This document shows, piece by piece, positions 20,180 to 30,232 of a stretch of 64,000 nt of DNA. This stretch comes from Gautieria morchelliformis (taxonomy: Eukaryota > Basidiomycota > Agaricomycetes > Gomphales > Gomphaceae): NCBI GenBank assembly GCA_015179125.1, contig WHVA01000394.1, forward strand, positions 45,652-109,651, read 5' to 3'. A program made the translations under genes and the position numbers. The notes beneath the pieces were generated by a model. It made no database searches. It saw only the letters and a list, made by a program, of their open reading frames with translations, and was not told where the DNA came from. The number at the start of each line of letters is the position of its first letter. Position 1 is the stretch's first letter.

Positions 20180-20308
20180 TACCGTCCACGCTTTAAGTAT
20201 CACTCTACTACGCGCGGATCTTCGTAACCGTTCTTGTAACTACTTCCCATACTACTTCTCTCCGCCTACTTCTCTGCATCTACGATGGTACTCGACTATC
20301 ACGTCTGA

Positions 20309-22441
20309 GTGAAAGACCTAGAGAAGCTTACCGAGGGCTCCTGGCTAAAATGGTCTCGGGAGATGGAATTCTCTTTCCTCGAGGCTGGCATCATGGGCTA
20401 TGTCGATGGTTCGATTGATGAGCCGGCTGATCAGAAGAAATCTGCTGAATGGCGCCTCATTAACTCGCGCATCATTGGCACCCTTGGCAAGCAGGTCGAT
20501 GGTACGCTTCGTCGCCTCCTCTTGCCCACCATGTCTGCGAGTGCGGCCTGGAATCTCCTCAAGCTTCACACTCATCATGGTGGTATGATCTCCAAGATCG
20601 ATGCCCTTACGTTTACTATCGGTGCTAAGTTCACGGACTTGTCAAAGACTGCGCATACTGCCGCTGAGATCGAGGATGCAGTTTCAAACATTTATGACGA
20701 AGGCCGTGCGCCTACCCAGGATGAATACACCGTCCTCGTCCTCATGAACGCGCTTAAGGGGACCAGCCTCGACTGGGTCCGCAAGCATTTACTTGCTGTG
20801 TTCTCGAACGGCAAGTCCAAGTCCATTCCGTCCAAAAACGACATCATCGAGACCATACACCTTGCTGCTCGCGAGCAGATACACTCCACCGCTGATCAGG
20901 CTCATGCCGCGAAGTCCGACCACTGCTCTACGGTTAAGTGCTCGAACTGTGGCCGCAATCATCCGTTTGAGCGTTGCTGGACAAAAGGGGGTGGCGCTGA
21001 AGACAAGGCGCCTGACTGGTTCAAAGAGGCTCAGAAGAGGCGTTCTGAGAAGAAAGCGAAGAAGACGGGCAAGACGGCTAAGGCTAACGCTGCTAATGCT
21101 ATGGCAGACTCCAGCGACAGTGACTCTGACACCGCCAATGTGGCTATCGAGGCGTCCCTTGCTGCCGAGTCTCGCCTGGTCGATGGTTACTTCTCCTGCC
21201 TTGCCGTTGATTCTGAGATTTCTTGTGACCGTGCTCACCTAGCTGCTGAACCCTTTCCGTGGTGCGCCGACTCTGGCTGTACAACCCATGTTTCCCCTGT
21301 CCGCTCTGACTTCTCCGATCTCTCCCCTACCACTCGCCGGCTGAAGCATGTTGGCGGCCAGTATATCCCTGCGGCTGGTGTCAGTACGATCCATCTGCGC
21401 TGTGGGAAAGGTCGACGCCTTACTCTGCACGATGCCCTTTATGTCCCTGCTGCCTCTCTTCGTCTCATATCAATTGGTCGTCTCGACGACGCGGGCTCTG
21501 ACGTCAGCTTCCGTGACGGCTGTTGCTTCATAAAGAGCTCCAGCGGTAAAGTCATGGCTCAGGGCACGAAGGTCGGATCTGATCTCTATTACATTTCCGG
21601 AAACCCTTCCACCGCGCATGACAAGGCTAATATCACTCGCGCTGCCCCTGACCTCGAGACGTGGCACAGACGCCTCAGCCACCTCAACTATGCTTCCATC
21701 GTCGAAATGGCCAAGTCCGGCATGGCTCAAGGTATGCCTGTCGACTTGTCCTCCCTCCCCCCCCTTTGTGAACATTGTGTCCTTGGCAAACAGACAAAGA
21801 CACCCATTCCCAAAGTGAGAGGGGGGGCGAGGGCGACTGGGAAGCTTGAGAAGGTCTTCTCTGACATCACCGGTCCAGAAGACATCGGTAGTGCAGCGGG
21901 CGATAGATTTGTTCTTAACTTTGTTGATGATTACTCGAACATGTCCTGGCTCTACCCACTAAAGAAGAAGTCCGATGCTGCTACGGTATTCAAAGAGTGG
22001 CTCTCACTCGTTGAGAGGGAGAGCGATGCTAAGGTGCACGTGCTTCGGACTGATAATGGTGGGGAATACACCTCCGACAGTTTTGAGTCCTACCTCAAAC
22101 TCGAGGGTATCCGCCACGAAACTACGGCCCCCTACACGTCGGCTGAGAATGGCAAAGCTGAGCGCTGTCACCGCACTGTCATAAACCGCGCACGTGCGAT
22201 CAGGTCGGATGCGAACCTGCCACCCAGCCTGTGGGCTGAATCCGTTAGAGCGGCTGCGTATCTGAAGAATAGGACTCACACCCGCACCCTTCGTGGCAAG
22301 ACCCCCTATGAACTGTGGTTTGGGGAACACCCGGACGTCTCGCACCTGCGTGAACTCGGCTGCCGTGCGTGGGTCCATATCCCCGGGGATAACCCGAAGA
22401 TCTACAACCGGTCTGTCGAGTGTGTCTTGGTTGGCTACTCG
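20309..22441 (+). CDS. Copia C Gag, protease and integrase (truncated by D)
   Basis: A frame of about 711 codons. It starts at GTG (20309), where an ATG would fit, with a stop just before, so the start codon may be lost. Gag (WLKWSREMEFSFLEAG), a knuckle-like CSNCGRNHPFERC with altered spacing, protease CADSGCTTHVS, HHCC region (HRRLSHLNY ... CEHCVLGK), integrase core (FSDITGP, RTDNGGEYT, NGKAERCHRTV). It ends in VECVLVGYS at the D insertion. The rest of pol continues at 45911 on the minus strand. Confidence 0.85.
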
Positions 22442-22929
22442 TGTTAGCAACTAGGGGCTATGGCAGGGAAGGTTCGGTAGAGTTCTTAGAAAGCTAGAAT
22501 CAAATATACTCTCTCAGTGAATTTATTGTCACTGATGTATTAATACAGTACCTAGAATCAAATATACTACATGATTTTCAGTCAACATGCTATGTAAATA
22601 TGAAAGATACTACTTGCCTCTCTCAGTGAATTTATTGTCACTGAGAGAGGAGTGTAATCCTGTCTCAGAAGGCATATACTTGCACCCGGCCCTTTAGCGC
22701 CCAAGGGCTCGCGCGTCGAAGTCGTTTCAAACTCCGCTGGGTGCAGCCGCCTGTGAAAGTAGAAATAACAGAATGAAATGGAGAGATAGAGAGTGACTAG
22801 AAAATTTCGAAAATAAGCAGAGAAATGGATGCATGGTACAAGAACAGTATGAGAAAATATTGAAACACCACACAATAAATTGAATATATTATGCTTGATT
22901 TTGGTGCAGGAGCATAAATGCACCCAACA
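22442..22929 (-). repeat. D-family LTR (488 bp)
   Basis: Nearly identical to 45912-46399 (I see one difference). Contains a 13-bp perfect hairpin stem CCTCTCTCAGTGA (22617-22629 with 22638-22650) and a second partial copy near 22510. Confidence 0.9.
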
Positions 22930-22942
22930 CGCCCCCTCAAGC

Positions 22943-24505
22943 TTAATATATTCCGATTCTCTCGTTGAGGATTCTCACTCTAGGACTAGGAAGTCCTTTA
23001 GTGAGAAGATCGGCTAGCATGTGTTCCGTTGGTAGGTACACAAGCTTAATTTCTTCATCTTCGACTATATCTCGGATGAAATATAATCTAATGTCGAAAT
23101 GCTTGGTCCTCGTGTGTTGTTGAGTGCCATAGACGATGGCAATGGCTGATTGATTGTCTGAATAAAGTTTGATGGGACAATTCAGCGGTTGGAATACTTC
23201 AGAAATAAAGTGGCGCATCCATAAGGCTTCTTTGCTCGCATGAGTCAGAGCAACGAATTCGGCTTCAGTTGATGATAGGGCTACTATGGATTGTTTTTGA
23301 CAACTCCATGATACTGTCCCTCCATCAATCTGAAAAATATAAGCCGAGTATGAGTGCCTGTGCTCTTGAGAAGCCCAATCCGCATCTGAATACCCAATGA
23401 GGCCGTCTCGATTTTTCCCAAGTGTCAATTTGTAGTCCATCGTGCCTTTTAGATATTTAAAGACACGTTTGACTGCATGCCAATGTGTTGGACCTGGGTT
23501 TTCGAGGAATTGAGAAAGTAATGACACTGCGAACGCAATGTCCGGTCGAGTGGCTACTGCTGCCCACATCAATGATCCTATCGCTTGTCTGTATGGAATT
23601 CTTGACATCTTCTGTTTGTCTTCATCTGTGGAAGGGCATTGGTCCCTGGATAATTTAACGGCTGGGTCGAGAGGCGTGGAAAATGTTTTGGCATCATCCA
23701 GATTGAATTTTTTGATGATTTTCTGGATGTATGTGGCTTGTGATATTGCAATCGATTTGTTATTCCAATCTCTTTCGATTTTGAGGTTCAAAAGCCAGTG
23801 AATCTTGCCTAGATCTTTCATACTGAAGATCTGGGCAAGATCATGCTTTACCCCATCGAGGATTGGTTGACTCTCAGCTGTGATAGTGAGGTCGTCTACT
23901 GCTGTCGCAATAATTGCATGCCCTCTCGGTCCACGTCTGCAAAATACAGCTCCATCCGAAGCTGATTTAGTGAATCCTAACTTGAGAAATTCACCACTCA
24001 GACGTTTGTACCATTCCCTTCCAGATTGTTTGAGGCCGTAAAGTGCTTTCTTCAGCAGGAGGACATCATCTTTGTCTCCGGTCTCATATCCATACGGCTG
24101 TCTCATGTAAATAGGTTCTGGCAGTGTAGCATTCAAATACGCACTGTCCACATCCATTTGGTGAATAGGCCAGTTATTCCTGGCAGCAATGGCACATATA
24201 ATCCGTAAGGAAGTCATCCGAGCAACAGGTGCATAGGTTTCATTGTAGTCAACTCCAAAACTTTGTGTAAAGCCTTGGGCGACCATCCTCGATCTAGGTG
24301 TGATGGGTTCACCTTCTGGATTGCGTTTCCAGAGGAATACCCATCTATTTCCGACAATATTTGCCCCAGGAGGTGGTTTAACCACTTCCCATACACCTTT
24401 GTCAAGTAGCACCTTATACTCTTTATCCATCGATGCTTTCCACATAGGATCATTTAAGGCTTCATCTGCATTGCTAGGCTCGGTCTGATTCAAATCCGGC
24501 AGCAC
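22943..24505 (-). CDS. D-type reverse transcriptase and RNase H
   Basis: 520 codons: WEVVKPPPGANIVGNRW, RMVAQGFTQSFGVDYNET, MDVDSAYLNATL, catalytic ATAVDDLTITAES (AVDD instead of YVDD), RNase H with STEAEFVALTHASKE, SDNQSAIAI and TRTKHFDIRLYF, ending LTKGLPSPRVR. It is separated from the integrase frame by a 1-nt deletion near 24505 (AACAAG where D2 has AACAAAG). Confidence 0.85.
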   Translation of the reverse strand: MLPDLNQTEPSNADEALNDPMWKASMDKEYKVLLDKGVWEVVKPPPGANIVGNRWVFLWKRNPEGEPITPRSRMVAQGFTQSFGVDYNETYAPVARMTSLRIICAIAARNNWPIHQMDVDSAYLNATLPEPIYMRQPYGYETGDKDDVLLLKKALYGLKQSGREWYKRLSGEFLKLGFTKSASDGAVFCRRGPRGHAIIATAVDDLTITAESQPILDGVKHDLAQIFSMKDLGKIHWLLNLKIERDWNNKSIAISQATYIQKIIKKFNLDDAKTFSTPLDPAVKLSRDQCPSTDEDKQKMSRIPYRQAIGSLMWAAVATRPDIAFAVSLLSQFLENPGPTHWHAVKRVFKYLKGTMDYKLTLGKNRDGLIGYSDADWASQEHRHSYSAYIFQIDGGTVSWSCQKQSIVALSSTEAEFVALTHASKEALWMRHFISEVFQPLNCPIKLYSDNQSAIAIVYGTQQHTRTKHFDIRLYFIRDIVEDEEIKLVYLPTEHMLADLLTKGLPSPRVRILNERIGIY

Positions 24506-25884
24506 ATTATCTTGTTTTGATCGGAGGTCGAAAGTGTACTGATGGCAAGGTTATAATCACTGATGCCGTCAGTGACAGAGGATAAATCTTGTTCGAATAA
24601 TTTGTCTTGATGGTCCTCAATGTCCTTGTAAGCTAGTGTAGTGATATCTGCACCAGCATGTCTCTTGGTTTGAGATCTTGTTACGGGACCACTTGGGGCC
24701 GGCTGCACCTGCTGCTGACGGATTCTCTCGCTTCTCCTTGTTGGAGCAGCTTCTTTAGGTCTGGCATCAACAGTCTGACTGGGTTGCAGCTCTTTCAGAC
24801 GTTCCTCTGGTTCATCATCATCAATTTCCTCGATCTTTGCCTCTTCGCTGACTAAGCGGCTAGGCATAGGTGCTGGCGCCGAGATGGCCTGTACCATTTT
24901 TCTGGACATAGGTAGCTGTGACTCTTCAATAGAAATGATTGGAGCTTTGCCCCCCTTCATCTCTGAGTCAAATATAACATTCCGCTCGACAGAAACCTTC
25001 TGAGAGTCAGGCCAGTAGATGCAGTGACCATGGCTCTGTCCAGAGATTCCTATCCACCGAGCTCTTTTGGCACGGGCTGCTAGTTTGTTTCCCTCTTTGA
25101 CTTTAACGTAGACTTCAATTCCCCACACGTGTATGTCTTTCAGGTTCGGTTTCTCGTGATGGATCATTTCAAAAGGGGTTTTGTCTGGCAAAGCTCTTGT
25201 ATGTGTCCGATTCCTAAGATAGTTGGCGTGCAAAATTGCATGCCCCCATAGAGTCTTAGGAAGACTTGATTCCAATAGCATGGCACGAGCTCTTTCAACT
25301 AGAGTTCGGTTTAAACGTTCAGCAACACCATTTGACTCTGGGGTGTCGTGCACGGTTAACCGATGCTTCGTGCCTTGCTTGGCCAAATGCTGTTCAAATT
25401 CTGAGCTTGTGTATTCGCCCCCTCTGTCGGAAACAAGTGCTTTGATGTGCATATTCCTCTGTCGAAGCATCAAGGCCTCGTAGAGTTTGTATTTTGAAAA
25501 TGCTTCCGATTTGTTTGCCATCAAATAGATAACCGATTCTCTTGAGTAGTCGTCAATGAAAGACACATAATAGGATTTCTTGTCAATTGTGGAGTGTCTC
25601 GCTGGTCCCCAGACATCAGAATAAATTCTGTCACCGAATTTTGATGATCGGCTTCTGGGTTCCTGAGGAAGTGATTTACGTGCAATCTTCGCCTGAATGC
25701 ACGCATCGCAAACAACCTTGTCACCTTTTGAGCTCAATTCAATGCCTAATATCATGCCACGGTTGAGCAAGTGCTGTAGGGACTTTTGTGAAATGTGCCC
25801 CATTTTTTTGATGTATTTCCATGGCTGATGCGCATACATGCGCTTCGGCACTTGTGTGTTGTAAATCAAATCGATATAAGCCAT
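24490..25884 (-). CDS. D-type integrase region
   Basis: 464 codons: HHCC zinc-binding region (KMGHISQKSLQHLL ... CDACIQAK), integrase core (IYSDVWGP, VSDRGGEYT, NGVAERLNRTL), and an acidic linker. The first 30 codons are out of frame relative to D2 because of an extra A in a run near 25803. Otherwise nearly identical to 47800-49090. Confidence 0.8.
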   Translation of the reverse strand: MAYIDLIYNTQVPKRMYAHQPWKYIKKMGHISQKSLQHLLNRGMILGIELSSKGDKVVCDACIQAKIARKSLPQEPRSRSSKFGDRIYSDVWGPARHSTIDKKSYYVSFIDDYSRESVIYLMANKSEAFSKYKLYEALMLRQRNMHIKALVSDRGGEYTSSEFEQHLAKQGTKHRLTVHDTPESNGVAERLNRTLVERARAMLLESSLPKTLWGHAILHANYLRNRTHTRALPDKTPFEMIHHEKPNLKDIHVWGIEVYVKVKEGNKLAARAKRARWIGISGQSHGHCIYWPDSQKVSVERNVIFDSEMKGGKAPIISIEESQLPMSRKMVQAISAPAPMPSRLVSEEAKIEEIDDDEPEERLKELQPSQTVDARPKEAAPTRRSERIRQQQVQPAPSGPVTRSQTKRHAGADITTLAYKDIEDHQDKLFEQDLSSVTDGISDYNLAISTLSTSDQNKIMCCRI

Positions 25885-25902
25885 TCAGCTTCGGTGCTTG
25901 CA

Positions 25903-27708
25903 TCAATATCCTGCCTTTACGATTGGATATTGTGCATTCTGATCAGCTATTTGTGTGTTATAGCCTGCATCATCGCACCGGCCGATCGAGATGAGGGTAA
26001 CAGCCATTTTTGGCGCGTAGAACGTATCCTTCAATGTAATGTTCACAGTCTTATCTCCAACCTTGTTAGATAGCACGAGTGAGCCTGAACCGAAGGCATC
26101 AAAAGTGCCTTTGTTGGCTGCACGAATTGTGCGCGGCTGTGAGAATGGACTGTAATCCCTCAATAAATTCTTGTGAGGGGTCATATGTGCGGTCATTCCA
26201 GTGTCGAGGATAACAACAGTGTCCAGAGATAAACTACTCAAATTAGAGCAGTCGAAGTTGGCGAAAGCGGCTGGACTGCCACTCTCATCCTCGTGCCGCT
26301 TGCCTTGTATGCATGCCTTGCACTGGCTCGGCTCGTTTGACTCGTCGATCTCAAGTCCAGTAACTAGGTTGTTAGATTTCAACAATTTTATGGAGTTTAT
26401 GTTGACGTGCCCTAGTATCCTGTGCCATTTGTCCCATGACCGTCCTTTTGCCGCTGCGGCAAAGTCCCGTGCCTCGACTGATCGAGTGACCCGTGCCTTC
26501 ATACAGAATAGCCGCCCACGCTTCTGTCCCTGTGCGAAGGTAACTCCGGTGCGTGATTTGAATTCGACGCCGGTGCCTGAAAATGTGGCCGTGTTGCCCT
26601 TATCAGTTAAACGCCCTACGCTGATAAGGTTGTTCGGCGCATCTGGTGCGTGTTTGACGTCACGTAGTTCGATCGTGTTCGTCTTGGCGCCGACCTTGAA
26701 TTCCATGTAGATCGTGCCTCGGCCTTGTGTATGTAGTACCGCATCAGGTGAAATTCCTTCGATTTCAGATGGTTCCTCGGCATAGCTAGCGAAATCGTTT
26801 CGGCTTCTAGCTATATGTGTTGTTGCCGCTGAATCGGCTAACCAGTCGGATGCGGATATAGCACTGTATGCTACCTCCTTAGATACAAATGCGAAGTCCT
26901 TTTCTTCTGCTTGTTTGACTGTTTCTTTGTTCCCTGATTTGAACCATTTCGGTGCTTGGCCCTCCTTGCCGCCACCTTTCGCCCAACAGTCCTTCACGTA
27001 ATGACCCTTCTTGCCGCAATTTCGGCACTTTCCCTTTGTTGCTCCTGAGTCATCTTTCCTGGTCCTGTGACGTTGTTGCGCCTTAAGCGCCGTCTGCCGT
27101 GCCGATCCAGCTTTCCGTGCTCGATCCTCATCGAGGACCCGAGCTATTAATATATTAGCTGTTGTCCCGGCTCCACTGGCGTTTACTGCCGTAATAAACG
27201 CCGACCAAGAATCTGGTAATGACGTCAGCAACGTGTTCGAGAACTCGGTGTCACTGATGTAATGCCCTCGCGCATTCAGTTCCTGTTGAATGCCGCGGAG
27301 CTTGCGTACGTGCTCCTCCATGTTCGCGCCGTCCTCGGCAAGCGTCCGGAAGAAGTCTCTTCGGAGATTTACAATCCCCACTGCTCCCTTAGATTCAAAT
27401 ATAGCTTGTAGACTAGTCCATACAGCAAATGCAGACATCGTCTGATTGATGTAAATTAGTTGTTCATCGGCAACTCTGAGGCAAATCTCTTTTCTAGCCT
27501 TCTTGTCCTTCCTTCTCCAATCGTCGATCTCCTGCTGTTCGGTCGCAGTGACGTTGTCGGCATCTGCCGGTCTCGGTTCCGTCTCCCTGCCGATAGCCAC
27601 GTCCCACAGATCTAAGTCATCGAGTATCCACTCGAGCCGCCGGCGCCACGCCGCGTAATTATCCCCGTTCAAGGGGTCGATCTTGTACGTGTTGTTGCTA
27701 CTCGACAT
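25903..27708 (-). CDS. Chimeric Gag with two protease domains
   Basis: 601 codons. Residues 1 to about 470 match family E: Gag MSSSNNTYKIDPLNGDNY, knuckle CRNCGKKGHYVKDC, protease DSAATTHIA, HHCC region to CKACIQGKRH. Then, without a frame break, family D sequence EDESGSPAAFANFDC and a second protease motif VVILDTGMTAHMTPH (D2 has Thr for the second Met). It ends at TGA overlapping an ATG (TGATG), as in D2. Probably a template-switch product. Whether it is expressed is unknown. Confidence 0.85.
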   Translation of the reverse strand: MSSSNNTYKIDPLNGDNYAAWRRRLEWILDDLDLWDVAIGRETEPRPADADNVTATEQQEIDDWRRKDKKARKEICLRVADEQLIYINQTMSAFAVWTSLQAIFESKGAVGIVNLRRDFFRTLAEDGANMEEHVRKLRGIQQELNARGHYISDTEFSNTLLTSLPDSWSAFITAVNASGAGTTANILIARVLDEDRARKAGSARQTALKAQQRHRTRKDDSGATKGKCRNCGKKGHYVKDCWAKGGGKEGQAPKWFKSGNKETVKQAEEKDFAFVSKEVAYSAISASDWLADSAATTHIARSRNDFASYAEEPSEIEGISPDAVLHTQGRGTIYMEFKVGAKTNTIELRDVKHAPDAPNNLISVGRLTDKGNTATFSGTGVEFKSRTGVTFAQGQKRGRLFCMKARVTRSVEARDFAAAAKGRSWDKWHRILGHVNINSIKLLKSNNLVTGLEIDESNEPSQCKACIQGKRHEDESGSPAAFANFDCSNLSSLSLDTVVILDTGMTAHMTPHKNLLRDYSPFSQPRTIRAANKGTFDAFGSGSLVLSNKVGDKTVNITLKDTFYAPKMAVTLISIGRCDDAGYNTQIADQNAQYPIVKAGY

Positions 27709-27774
27709 CGTCGATCGGTATTGAGTTATTGGAGTATAGAGCGTAGTTAGATTTGTAGTAGTTTAGTTATGCGC

Positions 27775-27787
27775 GGGGCCCATAACC
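27775..27787 (-). promoter_or_regulatory. Primer-binding site of the chimeric E/D element
   Basis: Minus-strand GGTTATGGGCCCC next to the E-type LTR. Confidence 0.8.
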
Positions 27788-28010
27788 TGTGGGACGAAGG
27801 AGATATAATAATTTGATATTCTATATTGATCTCAAGTAGATCGTTCCTTTATATACAAAATATGGTGTCCATTATATTACCAATCCCTTCGAGCTGCTGT
27901 GCCGATGCGATGCCAGTGCACCAGCAACCCGGGGTCGAGAGCGATCTCGAACCTCCGGCTAAATGCGTGCCGGCTCTGCCTCGGCGGTGTCATCGTCCCG
28001 ATTACTAACA
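27788..28010 (-). repeat. E-family LTR, variant (223 bp)
   Basis: The outer parts match the LTRs of intact E (31661-31881), but about 80 bp in the middle, including the TATA region (TATATAAAGG), are unrelated. Despite that, a GATCT/AGATC hairpin (27828-27842) is kept with a different loop. Looks like a mosaic LTR. Confidence 0.8.
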
Positions 28011-30232
28011 AGATCAACCTCATTGATCCCAACAAGCACATGCGGTATCGACTACCGAAATGCCCCAAACACTTCCGAGAGGAACTGTCGGCAAAAATAG
28101 AACAATACACCACTGCAAAGTGGTGGATTCTGGCAGTAGCGCAGCAGGCAGTGCCCATTCTGTGTGTGCCGAAGAAGAACTGTACATTGAGAACCGTCTT
28201 CGATCTGCGCCAGCAGAACGAAAACACGGTGAAGGATGTCACGCCCTTCCCGGATCAGGATATCATACGTAGCGACATGGCTCGCTGCCAATATCGAACT
28301 AAACTCAATATGTCGGAAGCATACGAGCAGATCCGGATCCATCCAGATCACGTAGCAAAGACAGCCTTTGCCACGATCCTCGGCACCTTCAGGAGCCAGG
28401 TGATACAGATGGGGGACTGTAACGCCCCATCAACATTCCAAAGGCTGATGACAGCCATTTTCCGCGACTGCATAGGTCGCTTCGTCCATGTATACATGGA
28501 TGACATCTTCATATTCTCGCTCTCAATACAAGGGCATAAAGAGCACCTCTACATCGTCTTTGACAGACTGAGGAAGAACCACCTCTTCCTGAGCAAGAAA
28601 AAGGTGGACCTCTACTCCATCCAAATGGAGTGCCTTGGCCATATGATCGATGGCTGAGGGGTACATGCCGACGAGGATAAGATGCAATGCATCCGCGAGT
28701 GGCGCAGGCCACGGACGTTCAACGACGTCCAGCGTTTCCTCGGGCTCTTACAGTATCTGGCACACTACATGCCGGATGTTAGCGCATATACCACCCCGCT
28801 ATCGGGCTGTGCGCGTAATAACTGTCCATTCGAATGGACACCACTGCTCGACAAATGCTGGCAAAGCATTAAGGCGTTGGCCTGTAAGGCCCCGATCCTG
28901 CGTCCAGTAGACGCAAGGTGCCCAGAGCCGATCTGGGTGATCACCGACGGATCAAAAGCCGGTGTCGGTGCGGTCTACGGCCAAGGTCCTGACTGGAAAA
29001 CTTGTCGACCAGCCGGCTTCTTGTCAAAGAAGTTCAGCGTTGCTCAGCAACACTACCGGACTCACGAGCACGAGACTATCGCGGTGCTCGAGGCTCTCAT
29101 GAAATGGGAGGACAAACTGCTGGGGCGAAGGTTCACCCTCGTCACAGACCACAAGGGACTCGAGTACTTCGAGACCCAAAAGAGCCTATCTGACCGACAG
29201 GTCAGATGGTGGGAGTTTCTCTCACGGTTCAATTTCAACACCGTTCATGTTGACGGTGTAGAGAACAAGGTAGCGGACTGCCTGTCGCGCTACTACGAGA
29301 GCGACACGAGTGATGACAATCACCCGGACCACGTCTTCGTGAACGCGGATGCACGTCTAGATCCGGACGGTGAGTTATTGCCCACCGACCGGTATGTCGA
29401 GCTGCGAACAGCGGCGACAAGGCGCTCTAAACGCCTCGCTGAGAAGACAGAGGCGAGAGTAACGGAAGCCACCGCATTAAACGAGGGTTCACCAGAGCCC
29501 GCGCACGTCGCCGCGTCAAGCGACGGCGACGATGACGTCAGAGCCATCGCCGCAGGGAATGACGGCGCACCCCTGCGCCGGATCATTGAGCAAGGCGTAG
29601 ACCTGTCTAAGGTCCTACGAGATGTGTACCATAGGGACACCATGTTCACAAAGATCATGGCGCACCCGGACGCGCACCCGAGATTCGGGATCCGGGACGG
29701 GCTGATCTGGACTAAGAATCAGCTCAAAAGAGACGTCATTGCCGTCCCCCGCTCTGTTCTTCAAGGGGGAAGGAGGCTGATCGAAATTATCATCGATCGG
29801 GCACATCAGACAGTCGGCCACTACGGCCATCTGAAGACTTCAAACTACGTTCGAAGAGCATATTGGTGGCCGGGCATGAGCCCAGACATAGAAGCGTTCT
29901 GCACATCGTGCACGAGGTGTCAGATGACGAAAACCGGGCCACAACGGCCCAAAGGCCTACTACACAGCCTACCCATTCTGGATAGGCCGTGGCAGTCGAT
30001 TGGCATTGACTTCATGGGGCCCCTGCCCAAGTCCAACGACTGTGACTACCTGATGGTAGTCATCGACCGACTAACGTCGCTCGTACACCTCGTGCCAACC
30101 ACGACGAGCGTGTCAGCCAAGGGAGTAGCCTGGCTGGTTCTGAAAGAGGTCAAGGAGCTAGAACGCGTGGTCGAGGACCGCGACGACGCGCTCGTAACCG
30201 AGCGCGCCAGGATCAAGGAACTGGAGCAGTAG
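28011..30232 (+). pseudogene. Gypsy F reverse transcriptase, RNase H and partial integrase
   Basis: RT: KCPKHFREELSAKI, VPKKNCTLRTVFDLR, catalytic VHVYMDDIFIF (YMDD). TGA at 28655 in place of a probable CGA, then RFLGLLQYLAHYMP. RNase H: ITDGSKAGVGAVYGQ, HEHETIAVLEALMKWE, VTDHKGLEYF, NKVADCLSR. Integrase: zinc region (HQTVGHYGHL ... CTRCQ) and the first catalytic Asp (GIDFMGPLP). At about 30125 the integrase core stops, and a coiled coil (KEVKELERVVEDRDD) follows in frame. The second Asp and the Glu are missing. Deletion and fusion are inferred. Confidence 0.8.

Larger units (their letters stand above)
19909..22441 (+). mobile_element. Copia C, 5' half
   Basis: LTR 19909-20168, primer-binding site, gag, protease, integrase, then an abrupt end at ACTCG (22437-22441), where copia D begins. 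The 3' half lies inverted at 42733-45911. Confidence 0.9.
22442..28010 (-). mobile_element. Chimeric copia: family E 5' part joined to family D 3' part
   Basis: Read on the minus strand: E-type LTR (28010-27788), primer-binding site, E-type gag, protease and HHCC region to about 26294, then an in-frame switch to family D sequence (second protease, integrase, RT, RNase H) and a D LTR (22929-22442). The D LTR carries the ACTCG target duplication of the D insertion in C. The E-type LTR abuts gypsy F at AGATC. The two ends thus belong to different insertions. Confidence 0.85.

Noticed and set aside
20345..21238. Antisense ORFs of up to 149 codons within copia C
   Set aside because: They mirror the codon pattern of the sense gag-pol frame and have no independent support.
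24490..25884. Two single-base length differences in homopolymer runs as proof that the D copy is dead
   Set aside because: Runs of A near 25803 and 24505 are prone to sequencing error; the D2 copy is intact at both places.
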